This document shows positions 24,882-32,334 of a stretch of 59,574 nucleotides of DNA, in pieces. Position numbers and translations under genes: made by a program. Where the stretch lies: NCBI GenBank assembly GCA_002502245.1, contig DAPW01000003.1:1-59574 (forward strand), written 5' to 3'. Origin of the DNA: Methanoregula sp. UBA154 (GTDB lineage: Archaea > Halobacteriota > Methanomicrobia > Methanomicrobiales > Methanospirillaceae). The number at the start of each line of letters is the position of its first letter. Position 1 is the stretch's first letter. The notes below the pieces were generated by a model. That model made no database searches. It had not been told where the DNA came from and saw only the letters and a program-made list of their open reading frames with translations.

Positions 24882-25994
24882 TTAATGCTCGACAATGATC
24901 GTGAGCAGGTCCTCGTCGATCATCCTGTGGGTGATGCCGACACGCTGGCCCGGATGCTTTACCGACTTTCCCCAGATCCGGGCGTACCGGAACTTCTGGG
25001 CGAATTCCCGGTGGAGCTTGTTGCAGATATCCTCAACAGTACTCCCCCTGCGTATGATGAGGGGCTCCTCGAGATCGGCATCGCCTCCGTGAGGTTTTAA
25101 GTAGACCCGGATAAACCCGAGACAGTCGTAGAGAGCATCCTTCGTTTCTTCAAGGTGAAATCCCGCAGCTGCAGAGATCATCAGCGGGGGACTGCCAAAC
25201 CGACCGGCGATATCGTGCTCAATCTCGAGATACCGCTCCTTGTCCACAAGGTCGACCTTGTTGACCGCAATGAACGCCGGGATATAGACCCGGTTGCCCT
25301 GGACTGCATCGATAAGGTCATCCTGCGTTGCGTTCCCGCGGATGAGGATGTCGGCATTCATCATCTTGCTCTCAGAAAGGATCGACCGTACTTCCTCGAT
25401 ATCAAGGTCAAGCGTGCCGACGGCATTGAGCCGGATACCCCCATGCGATGATTTCTTGATGGTGATGTCCGGTTTCGGGACATTAATCCGGATGCCGGCG
25501 TCGTAGAGCTCCTTGAGAAGGACGTCAAAGTGCCGCTCATTGAAGACATCCACGAGGATTATGATGATATCGGCATTCCTCACGACGGCAATAACTTCCT
25601 TGCCCCGGCCTTTCCCCATAGCAGCACCGGCAATGAGCCCGGGTATATCCAGCAGCTGGATCTTTGCGCCCTTGTGCTCAAGGGCACCGGGCACTACAGT
25701 GAGGGTGGTGAAGGCGTATGCCGCTACGGCACTCTCGGTACCGGTCAGCTTGTTCAGGAGCGTGCTCTTACCCGTGGACGGGAAACCTACGAGAACGGCT
25801 GTTGCGTCCCCGGATTTCTTGACCTGGTACCCTTCCCCGCCACCCCCGGCCTTCATGGCGCGGTTGACTGCTTCGTCTTTAAGACGGGCGATCTTTGCCT
25901 TGACCCGGCCGATGTGCTTGGATGTAGCCTTGTTGTAGGGAGTCTTGACTAGCTCGTCTTCAAGCTCCTTGATCTGTTCCTCAAGACTACTCAT
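24882..25994 (-). CDS. Drg-type GTP-binding protein with TGS domain
   Basis: The 370-residue protein starts at MSSLEEQIKELEDEL; the longer open frame upstream is not supported. It has a short coiled N-terminus, then a GTPase domain with G1 GFPSTGKST (about 74-82), G3 DIPGLIAGAAMGKGRGKE, and G4 NKVD. A C-terminal TGS domain (about 295-370) contains IRRGSTVEDICNKLHREFAQKF and WGKSVKHPGQRVG. Archaeal Drg proteins are thought to act with ribosomes or RNA, but their precise role is not settled. It stands alone, with tRNA-Glu beginning 200 bases upstream of its start on the other strand. Confidence 0.93.
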   Translation of the reverse strand: MSSLEEQIKELEDELVKTPYNKATSKHIGRVKAKIARLKDEAVNRAMKAGGGGEGYQVKKSGDATAVLVGFPSTGKSTLLNKLTGTESAVAAYAFTTLTVVPGALEHKGAKIQLLDIPGLIAGAAMGKGRGKEVIAVVRNADIIIILVDVFNERHFDVLLKELYDAGIRINVPKPDITIKKSSHGGIRLNAVGTLDLDIEEVRSILSESKMMNADILIRGNATQDDLIDAVQGNRVYIPAFIAVNKVDLVDKERYLEIEHDIAGRFGSPPLMISAAAGFHLEETKDALYDCLGFIRVYLKPHGGDADLEEPLIIRRGSTVEDICNKLHREFAQKFRYARIWGKSVKHPGQRVGITHRMIDEDLLTIIVEH

Positions 25995-26153
25995 TCCTAT
26001 ATTAATCGCCGCATGTCCGAGATATAGTTGTTTGTGAAGCCTCCCGTTGATCAGCCGGGAAACGGGGGTTGACCATGGTCCGATCCGGTGCAAAAAAAAT
26101 GCACCGCAGAAAGAAGTCCACGGCTCCGGGACAGGTCGTAAAATCCCGGTAAA

Positions 26154-26163
26154 AAACTATAAG
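26154..26163 (+). promoter_or_regulatory. Box A of tRNA-Glu
   Basis: The sequence AACTATAAGT is centred about 34 bases upstream of the mature tRNA-Glu 5' end, the spacing expected for a tRNA promoter with a short leader. The preceding AAAA run extends the box. Confidence 0.5.
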
Positions 26164-26193
26164 TAACCTCATCGCCCATTTTAGTGGGCAACT

Positions 26194-26268
26194 GCTGCTA
26201 TAGTGTAGTCCGGCCAATCATGCGAGCCTCTCACGCTCGCGACTGGGGTTCGAATCCCCATAGCAGCA
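26194..26268 (+). tRNA. tRNA-Glu (anticodon CUC)
   Basis: The 75-base gene folds with acceptor stem GCTGCTA/TAGCAGC plus discriminator A. The anticodon arm is CGAGC-CTCTCAC-GCTCG and the T arm is TGGGG-TTCGAAT-CCCCA. The loop gives anticodon CTC, which reads GAG. The D arm TAGTGTAGTCCGGCCAATCA is typical of glutamate tRNAs. No intron and no encoded CCA are present. Confidence 0.95.
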
Positions 26269-26572
26269 TTGGAATTTCCCCCGCCCCCCCTTTCTTTCTG
26301 ATTCTCCAACGATTTCCCCCGAGATTAGGTTCTTCATGCTGCCAATAGTTTTGCCTGATTTCGCGGGGCCTTCCCGGTTCGCATCGGTATAGTACCGTTC
26401 AAACTCCGCATCGGGTAGAGCATTCAGGGTTAAACGAGGAGGCTGGAAAAGGGCGGGGGAATCCGTTGATATAAACCTGGAAACGGCCCGGATTCCGGTT
26501 CTGGAAATAATAGTTGCGAATTATTTTGTAGTCAACGGTTTTTTTATTACCCTCTTCATCCCATCTGTCTGC
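26269..26572. other. Intergenic region between tRNA-Glu and META lipoprotein
   Basis: No gene is supported in these 304 bases. A C- and T-rich stretch follows the tRNA and may end its transcript. AT-rich sequence at about 26505-26525 and a T7 run at about 26540 lie ahead of the lipoprotein gene and probably hold its promoter. Confidence 0.4.
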
Positions 26573-27403
26573 ATGGAGTCTGTGAAAAAGACCAGAAAAA
26601 TCCCTCATCTTCCCGTTCTCGCGGGCATGATGATACTGATCCCCCTCCTCGTTGCTGCAGGATGTACCGAAAAGCCACCGGAACCTGCTGACCTTTCGTT
26701 GAATGGGACCAGCTGGACCCTGACGGATTATATCTGGAATGGCACATCCCTGCAAACCATCAACGGTACTACCATCACTCTGGATTTCAGTGATGCAGGG
26801 CGTATCACCGGTTCATCCGGCTGTAACCACTACTTTGCGTCCTACGGAATAGCGGGCACGGCAATCACGATCGGCCCGGCAGGATCTACGTTAATGTACT
26901 GCACGGCAGCGGGCGTGATGGAGCAGGAGAGTGCCTACCTCACGCTTCTGAACCAAGCTACATCGGTAACGGCCGGGGATGACCGACTCATGCTGGCAGA
27001 TGCAACGGGTTCAACTATCCTCTCATTTACAAGGACGGTTCCGCCCGCACCGGAACCCCTTGTCGGTACGAACTGGACGCTCGATTCCTTCCACACGAAT
27101 GATGCAGTTTCATCCGTTCTCGCTGGAACAACTATCACTGCCGTCTTTGACGATGAGGGGCGTGTTGCCGGTTCAGCCGGGTGCAACCGCTACTTCGCAT
27201 CGTATAACGTGACAGGGACTTCTGTCTCGATCGGTGCGATAGGCTCAACAAAGATGCACTGCAGCAGCCCGGGCGTAATGCCGCAGGAGAGTACCTATCT
27301 TGCATCCCTCAGCAGGGCAACAACTTTCACGATAACCGGTGACCGGCTCAGCCTCGCAGACGAGGAGGGTACGACACTCCTTTCCTTTACCAGGGAATCC
27401 TGA
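26573..27403 (+). CDS. Lipoprotein with two META (HslJ-like) domains
   Basis: The 276-residue protein has a signal peptide with a lipobox-like LVAAGC (cysteine at about residue 31), so it is probably lipid-anchored on the outside. Two META domains follow, at about 42-150 and 165-276. They are clear duplicates: GTSWTLTDY/GTNWTLDSF, GRITGSSGCNHYFASYGI/GRVAGSAGCNRYFASYNV, and ES(A/T)YL. META domains occur in bacterial HslJ and in many secreted proteins. Their biochemical role is not settled; HslJ is linked to novobiocin tolerance. Several N-x-S/T sites suggest glycosylation. A T6 run at 27425 may end the transcript. Confidence 0.85.
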   Translation: MESVKKTRKIPHLPVLAGMMILIPLLVAAGCTEKPPEPADLSLNGTSWTLTDYIWNGTSLQTINGTTITLDFSDAGRITGSSGCNHYFASYGIAGTAITIGPAGSTLMYCTAAGVMEQESAYLTLLNQATSVTAGDDRLMLADATGSTILSFTRTVPPAPEPLVGTNWTLDSFHTNDAVSSVLAGTTITAVFDDEGRVAGSAGCNRYFASYNVTGTSVSIGAIGSTKMHCSSPGVMPQESTYLASLSRATTFTITGDRLSLADEEGTTLLSFTRES

Positions 27404-27741
27404 CGGGAAATGAGGGATCAGATCTTTTTTCTACCGGGATCCCGGCCTTGATCTTCGTGTCCTTATCTGCCATTTCGGATATCCCGGATTTCTCCGGATC
27501 GACAAGCCGGTCTACGGCAATCGGATCGCCTCGGAGCATCGGCTAAAAAATCAACCCTCCATAGAGCACGTCCCCTGATTCCACCCACTCTGAAGGACGA
27601 TTGACCAGAGCGCCTGCCAATCGTGTGCAATGCGTGTTCTGACCGCTTCGAACCGCCCGGATACCGATTATGCCGCATTTTCGGCGTTTTTTGGGGGAAT
27701 CATTAAATATCGTTGCCCGGCATAACCCTATATGAAGAGTT
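27404..27741. other. Intergenic region with a weak minus-strand small ORF
   Basis: The first bases hold a T6 run (27425-27430) that probably terminates the META gene. On the minus strand an ORF of 50 codons (27539 to 27387) begins MLRGDPIAVDRLVDPEKSG. It looks protein-like but has no well-placed ribosome site and overlaps the end of the META gene, so I do not call it a gene. The right end holds the promoter of the next gene. Confidence 0.35.
27702..27710 (+). promoter_or_regulatory. Box A of the gene at 27742
   Basis: ATTAAATAT lies about 36 bases before the ATG at 27742. A start of transcription about 26 bases downstream would leave a leader of roughly ten bases. Confidence 0.45.
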
Positions 27742-28107
27742 ATGAGCAGGGAGAAGATCAAGGTCCCCGGTAAGGTTTACGACGAGTTGGTGGCTCTCCA
27801 GCGTGAGATCCATTTCACCCAGGATCACGCTGACACGATCAAGAAGGCGGAAGATCGCGGATATATGAAAGCAGCGAACTGGATCCGGCAGAACGAACGG
27901 GCATATAAGATCGGATTTGCATGGGGATTCGAACCGGACGCGAGTGAACCCAAGGGTGCCCTCCAGGATATCCCCCCTCGGGAGGCACCGGTGCAGCGCC
28001 GGACAATCGCCCGCAAGGAGACCAGTCTCCAGCCAAAATCCTCCAAGAAATCCACTTCCGGCGGTTTTTTTGCCGGTATCAGGAAATGGTTAAGTAAGTA
28101 CTTCTGA
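27742..28107 (+). CDS. Conserved-looking basic protein of unknown function
   Basis: I do not recognise this 121-residue protein. The first 65 residues are likely helical (YDELVALQREIHFTQDHADTIKKAEDRGYMKAANWIRQNERA). A linker rich in proline and charged residues follows, then a basic amphipathic C-terminal end, FFAGIRKWLSKYF, which may touch a membrane or nucleic acid. It has no signal peptide or metal motif. It has a good upstream TATA box and a T-rich stretch right after the stop, so it is probably transcribed alone. Confidence 0.6.
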   Translation: MSREKIKVPGKVYDELVALQREIHFTQDHADTIKKAEDRGYMKAANWIRQNERAYKIGFAWGFEPDASEPKGALQDIPPREAPVQRRTIARKETSLQPKSSKKSTSGGFFAGIRKWLSKYF

Positions 28108-28329
28108 TTTTTCTTTTTTCTGCGTCACCGCTGACGATACGTTAATCCAGCAGCAGCCTGGACAGATATATATGCCAACCTGCCAGGATTGTATCAGTTA
28201 TTCTCCCGGAACCAAGGAGAAGGGAGAGTGCCGTATCAATGGCGAGACTACACCGGATCGTGACAGTGACCGGTGTCCTTCCCGTACGTTTATTCCACGG
28301 CCCGGAAAATAAGTACCAGGGAAACCGCA

Positions 28330-28677
28330 ATGCCACGCGAACTTGATGAGAAGGATATTGCCATACTCAAAAAACTTGCACCGGAATGCGGAGACCTGAC
28401 CTGCTCGGGCTCCGGTCACATGTTTCATTCCATTCTCCCCCCGGTGTCCAACCATTTTGCAGAAGACAACACCGATTTTATAACACGGATTAACCGGCTC
28501 AGCGACGAGGAACTCACGTACATTACCGACATGATCAAAAAAGGTGAGGAGAGTATGGGGTGCCTGCCGGTGGAGGACGTTGAGGCCCTCGTGAAGATCG
28601 TCCACGACCGATTATCGCCGGAAACAGCAGAAAGTGTCATATCGGCCTTTGAATCCGGGTACGAATGCGAACACTGA
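28330..28677 (+). CDS. Small acidic protein of unknown function
   Basis: The likely product has 115 residues starting MPRELDEKDIAILKKLAPEC; an upstream in-frame ATG is less likely. Most of it is predicted helical. It has five cysteines, including CGDLTC (about 20-25), and an N-terminal histidine-containing segment SGSGHMFHSILPPVSNHFAED that could bind a metal. I cannot name a family. The HEAT-repeat gene begins seven bases after its stop, so the two are probably one transcript and may work together. Confidence 0.6.
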   Translation: MPRELDEKDIAILKKLAPECGDLTCSGSGHMFHSILPPVSNHFAEDNTDFITRINRLSDEELTYITDMIKKGEESMGCLPVEDVEALVKIVHDRLSPETAESVISAFESGYECEH

Positions 28678-28684
28678 ATCGCCT

Positions 28685-29170
28685 ATGGAAGACATCACCC
28701 CCCTTATCACCGCACTCCATGGTGCCACGGTCCAGAAACGCGTGGCAGCAGCTGCTGCTCTGGGTAAATCCGGCAATTCCGCCGCCATCCCGGCACTGAT
28801 ACAGGCCCTGTCGGATCCCCATTGGAAAATCCGGCAGGAAAGTGCCCAGGCGCTCGGGCGGCTTGGCGACGATGATGCCGTTCCCGCCCTCATATCCACC
28901 CTCACTGATCCCGAACCGGTAGTGCAGATCGCTGGTATCGCAGCTATCGGCAGGATACAGGACCGCCGGGCAACAGAAGCACTGGTCTCCTGCCTGAAGG
29001 ACACCGATGACCGGGTAAGGATTGCTTCCGCCGCCGTACTCGGGAAACTGGGGGATCACCGGGCAATCAGACCGCTGGAAGAGCTCGGACGGGACCGCTT
29101 TGAAGAGGTCCGTGTCGCTGCTGCAGATGCTCTCCGGAGGATCCGCAAGATTTCAACGAAGAATACCTGA
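28685..29170 (+). CDS. HEAT-repeat protein
   Basis: This 161-residue protein is made of about five HEAT repeats of some 31 residues each: AAIPALIQALSDPHWKIRQ, AVPALISTLTDPEPVVQ, ATEALVSCLKDTDDRVR, AIRPLEELGRDRFEEVR. Each carries the DP..vR pattern of PBS-lyase-type HEAT repeats. Such proteins form a curved scaffold for protein contacts; they are abundant in methanogens and the name of the family does not imply phycobilin chemistry. The start at 28685 keeps it just after the small acidic protein. Confidence 0.82.
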   Translation: MEDITPLITALHGATVQKRVAAAAALGKSGNSAAIPALIQALSDPHWKIRQESAQALGRLGDDDAVPALISTLTDPEPVVQIAGIAAIGRIQDRRATEALVSCLKDTDDRVRIASAAVLGKLGDHRAIRPLEELGRDRFEEVRVAAADALRRIRKISTKNT

Positions 29171-29263
29171 AGATCAACACGATCCCGCTTCGGGTTTATC
29201 TGTAACACCACCTTTTTACCCTTGGCTTCCTCAGACTATGCTATACCGGAATGAGGTATCCCC

Positions 29264-29686
29264 ATGCCAGAGAGATCACCCGTCACTGAGGCCATCACCA
29301 ATTTCTTCTCCCTTGTGCCCATGGTACTGTACACCGTCGTCGCTATTCTGCTTACGGTGATCGCTGTCTTTTCCGTGTATGATTCAGCCATCCTGATCTA
29401 CCAGCTCATTGTCCCGACAAGCAGTCCGGTCAACATCATCAGTGTCATCAATGCCCTCCTCCTGACCATTACCATCATCGTACTGTTTGAAACCGTTACG
29501 GTATATTTCCGGACCAAGCACGTGGAGGTCCGGGCCCTCCTTGTTGCTGCTTTTACCGGGATGGTACGGCATATCCTTGTGTATAATATGGTTGACACTG
29601 ATCCCCTGATCCTGCTGACAACAGCCATCCTGCTGGGAGTCCTCATCGGGGGGATCATACTCGTGAAACCAGAAACGCCGACGTGA
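29264..29686 (+). CDS. PsiE-family membrane protein
   Basis: The 140-residue protein has four predicted membrane helices (about 15-43, 53-77, 89-107 and 114-133) and the PsiE/phosphate-starvation-inducible E pattern FETVTVYFRTKHVEVRALL with GMVRHILV. PsiE is widespread, and its function is unknown beyond induction by phosphate starvation in Escherichia coli. It ends seven bases before the ABC ATPase gene on the same strand, so the three genes may form one unit. Confidence 0.8.
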   Translation: MPERSPVTEAITNFFSLVPMVLYTVVAILLTVIAVFSVYDSAILIYQLIVPTSSPVNIISVINALLLTITIIVLFETVTVYFRTKHVEVRALLVAAFTGMVRHILVYNMVDTDPLILLTTAILLGVLIGGIILVKPETPT

Positions 29687-29692
29687 TAACCT

Positions 29693-30679
29693 GTGCCTGG
29701 CAGTGTTTTCCCTGACCTGTTGTCCGGAAAGAGACGTGGCCGGGTTCTGTCGGATCAGGGGCGTGAGGTTATTCCGGGCATCATCGAGGCAAAGGACTTA
29801 AAAAAGACCTTTGGCAGTACCATCGCGGTTGACGGGATTGCATTTTCCGTTCAGGTAGGGGAGGTCTTTGGATTTCTCGGGCCGAATGGCGCCGGCAAGA
29901 CGACGACCATGAAGATGATCGCCTGCGTCTCGCCGAAAAATTCCGGAACCCTCACCGTGCTCGGTATGGACCCGGATACTGCCCCGGCTGCTATCAAGGC
30001 GAGGCTCGGCATCGTCCCGCAGGAGACCAATCTCGATCCTGACTTCACCTGCTTTGGAAACCTGTACACCTACGCACGGTACTTTGATATTCCTGAAAAG
30101 GCCGCGGCAGAAAAAGCAGAGGAATTACTCAGGTTTGTCCAGCTTGAGGAGAAACGCGATGTAGCGATTGAGAAACTTTCGGGGGGAATGAAACGCCGCC
30201 TGATCCTTGCCCGTGCCCTGGTCAATAATCCAGATATCCTAATTCTCGATGAGCCCACCATCGGGCTCGATCCGCAGGCAAGACACCTGATCTGGGAAAA
30301 ACTCCGTGCTCTCCAGGCATCAGGAAATACCATCGTGCTCACCACCCATTATCTCGACGAGGCTGCCAGGCTGTGCGACCGGTTGGTCATTATGGACAAC
30401 GGACGGATCCTTGTGGAAGGCACGCCCGCGGACCTTGTCAGGGAGCATGCAGGACATGAGATCGTCGAGGTGGAAAATAGTACGGCGGTTGTATCGTGCC
30501 TTCAGGAGCTGCACGTCGATTATGAGGTAGCCGGTGACATGATACAGGTGGCAACAGAGTCATCCCGTGATATCGCAAGAATCCTCCTCGACCGCTGCAG
30601 CCCGGGAAAGGTTATCACGCGGCCGGCAACGCTCGAGGACGTATTCCTGAAACTGACGGGGAGGAAGCTCCGGGAGTGA
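29693..30679 (+). CDS. ABC-2 type transporter, ATP-binding protein
   Basis: This protein of up to 328 residues is a single ABC domain of the NodI/DrrA type. It shows Walker A GPNGAGKTTTMK (about 64-75), the signature LSGGMKRRLILARAL, Walker B ILILDEPTIGLDP and the switch TTHYLDEA, followed by a C-terminal extension of about 90 residues. The family homology starts at about residue 28, and the GTG at 29693 is the best start I can see. It overlaps the permease start by four bases. Substrates of such exporters (lipids, drugs, polysaccharides) cannot be read from sequence. Confidence 0.93.
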   Translation: MPGSVFPDLLSGKRRGRVLSDQGREVIPGIIEAKDLKKTFGSTIAVDGIAFSVQVGEVFGFLGPNGAGKTTTMKMIACVSPKNSGTLTVLGMDPDTAPAAIKARLGIVPQETNLDPDFTCFGNLYTYARYFDIPEKAAAEKAEELLRFVQLEEKRDVAIEKLSGGMKRRLILARALVNNPDILILDEPTIGLDPQARHLIWEKLRALQASGNTIVLTTHYLDEAARLCDRLVIMDNGRILVEGTPADLVREHAGHEIVEVENSTAVVSCLQELHVDYEVAGDMIQVATESSRDIARILLDRCSPGKVITRPATLEDVFLKLTGRKLRE

Positions 30680-31467
30680 CCATGCCGAATATCCTCTCAA
30701 TCCCCCTGATCACCTGGCGTGCATGGAAAGTATGGCACCGTAACCTGACCGTTTTTACCCGGACATGGAAAGTAAATTTTTTCCCCCCGCTTGTCGAGGC
30801 GCTCCTCTACCTATTCGCCATCGGCATGGGAATCGGATCCTATGTCAGGGAGATCGAAGGTATCCCGTACGTGACATTCATTGCCCCTGCCATTCTCACG
30901 ATTGCTGTCATGAACTCAGCATTCTTTGAATGTACCTACGGTTCCTATGTCCGGATGTATTACCAGAAAAGTTTCGACGCAATGATCGCGACACCGCTCT
31001 CGATTGAGGACGTGATCGCGGGCGAACTGCTCTGGGGAGCGACCCGGAGCCTGATATATGTCCTGATCATGCTGCCGGTACTCGCCCTTTTCGGTGTGAT
31101 CTCCCTGCCCCTTGCACTGCTCGCCATCCCGCTCGCGTTTATCGGAGGACTGATGTTTGCCGGTATCGCCATGTGCTTCACTTCAGTCACTCCCAGCATC
31201 GATACCCTGAACTATCCGGCATTTCTCTTCATTACGCCCATGGCGCTCTTCTCGGGTACGTTCTTCCCGCTGACGCTCATGCCGGCTGCCCTCCAGTACA
31301 TGGCACTCACCCTGCTGCCACTCACCCACCTGGTAGCAATGATGAGGATGTTCACGCTGGCAACGATCTCACCGGTCATACTGCTGCACCTTGTATGGAT
31401 TGTCGTGGTCACGATTATCTGTTGCATAGCTGCAATTAACCTCATGCGGAGGCGCCTGATTGTGTAA
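30676..31467 (+). CDS. ABC-2 type transporter, permease
   Basis: The 263-residue protein has six predicted membrane helices and the ABC-2 pattern, including FECTYGSYVRMYYQKSFDAMIATPLS early in the chain and LFSGTFFPLTLMPAALQYMALTLPLTH in shortened form near FSGTFFPLTLMP. It forms a dimer with the ATPase encoded just upstream to make an exporter of the NodIJ/DrrAB type. Converges on the methyltransferase gene at 31536. Confidence 0.92.
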   Translation: MTMPNILSIPLITWRAWKVWHRNLTVFTRTWKVNFFPPLVEALLYLFAIGMGIGSYVREIEGIPYVTFIAPAILTIAVMNSAFFECTYGSYVRMYYQKSFDAMIATPLSIEDVIAGELLWGATRSLIYVLIMLPVLALFGVISLPLALLAIPLAFIGGLMFAGIAMCFTSVTPSIDTLNYPAFLFITPMALFSGTFFPLTLMPAALQYMALTLLPLTHLVAMMRMFTLATISPVILLHLVWIVVVTIICCIAAINLMRRRLIV

Positions 31468-31535
31468 ACGACGGCGTTCACCGGGCGCGTCACGAACAAT
31501 ATGGTCGTTACCCGCCAGCCATTCATGACCGGGGT

Positions 31536-32102
31536 TCAGGAGCTGGCTTTAGGTGCCCGGCTGATCCTTATGATGTACAGCACCTCGTCCTCAACCACCT
31601 GCTGTTGTACGAATTCGGCGGAATAACCAAGGCTGGCAAACAGGTTCTGCACCTCGCCGAGCCCCGTGAGCGATGATATGAGGAGAAGGATTCTGCCGCC
31701 CGGCGCAAGTACTTCTCCAGCACTCCGGGCAAACCGTTCTATCACGACACGCCCGCTCTCGCCGCCGTCAAGGGCATACTCAAACCAGTCATCTATACGC
31801 TCTTCAGGCAGTGTCGGCAGGTAGGGGGGGTTGAACAGTATCAGGTCGAATGATCCACGGATCCCCGCGAACAGATCGGTCCGTACCACTTCAATACCGG
31901 CGTCGTGCGCACAGCTCACTGCATGGGGATTGATATCGGTTGCTACAATGCCGGTATACATGGCAAGCTCGCAGGATATGCGACCCGATCCGGTCCCGAT
32001 CTCCAGCACGCGGTCGCCGGGTCTCACCTCTTTCTTTACTGCTTCAAGCAGGAGATACGTGTCAGCTTCGGGATGATATACCTGTGCGGGATCGTACGGC
32101 AT
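31536..32102 (-). CDS. HemK2/Mtq2-type methyltransferase
   Basis: The 188-residue SAM-dependent enzyme shows VYHPEADTYLLLEAVKKE, the SAM site VLEIGTGSGRISCELA and the catalytic motif NPPYLPTLPEERIDDWFEYA, with an unusually long spacer. The NPPY motif marks enzymes that methylate glutamine or other planar nitrogens. The archaeal Mtq2/HemK2 form probably methylates the GGQ loop of release factor aRF1. In other euryarchaea it follows ksgA directly. Here thiC and a DUF1848 gene lie between them. Confidence 0.87.
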   Translation of the reverse strand: MPYDPAQVYHPEADTYLLLEAVKKEVRPGDRVLEIGTGSGRISCELAMYTGIVATDINPHAVSCAHDAGIEVVRTDLFAGIRGSFDLILFNPPYLPTLPEERIDDWFEYALDGGESGRVVIERFARSAGEVLAPGGRILLLISSLTGLGEVQNLFASLGYSAEFVQQQVVEDEVLYIIRISRAPKASS

Positions 32103-32271
32103 AGGAAAATGCTCGTAACAGGGTATGCTCTCAGCCTTGAAATCATTGGAGGTCGTCTGCCAAAGATATTCTCAATATAAACTCACCGGCAGTTTAAACG
32201 GGTAAAATCATCTGTTTTATCCAAAGAAATAATCCATGAGTATATGGAGCCGCTACCAAGGGAGGTAATAA

Positions 32272-32334
32272 ATGGAACAGTTCAAGCCGCAGATGAAGAA
32301 CAATACACGGGAACCTCATGAAAACGCTTGTTGA
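32272..32334 (+). CDS. Short leader ORF overlapping thiC
   Basis: A 20-codon ORF starts at ATG 32272, six bases after the strong ribosome site GGGAGGT (32260-32266). It begins MEQFKPQ and ends HENAC. It stops at TGA 32332-32334, 17 bases inside thiC and in another frame. thiC itself has no comparable ribosome site, so translation of this leader probably controls or delivers ribosomes to thiC. There is no obvious run of one regulatory codon. Confidence 0.5.
   Translation: MEQFKPQMKNNTREPHENAC

Noticed and set aside
27387..27539. Minus-strand ORF of 50 codons beginning MLRGDPIAV
   Set aside because: The sequence looks protein-like but there is no well-placed ribosome site, it overlaps the META gene and the family is unknown. 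It is mentioned in the intergenic entry only.
29693..31467. A defence or toxin system built on PsiE and the ABC transporter
   Set aside because: The ATPase and permease are an ordinary NodIJ/DrrAB-type exporter and PsiE is a common membrane protein. Nothing indicates defence.
32103..32271. A TPP riboswitch upstream of thiC
   Set aside because: I found no CTGAGA-type core or paired arms of the thi box; only the leader ORF and its ribosome site stand out.
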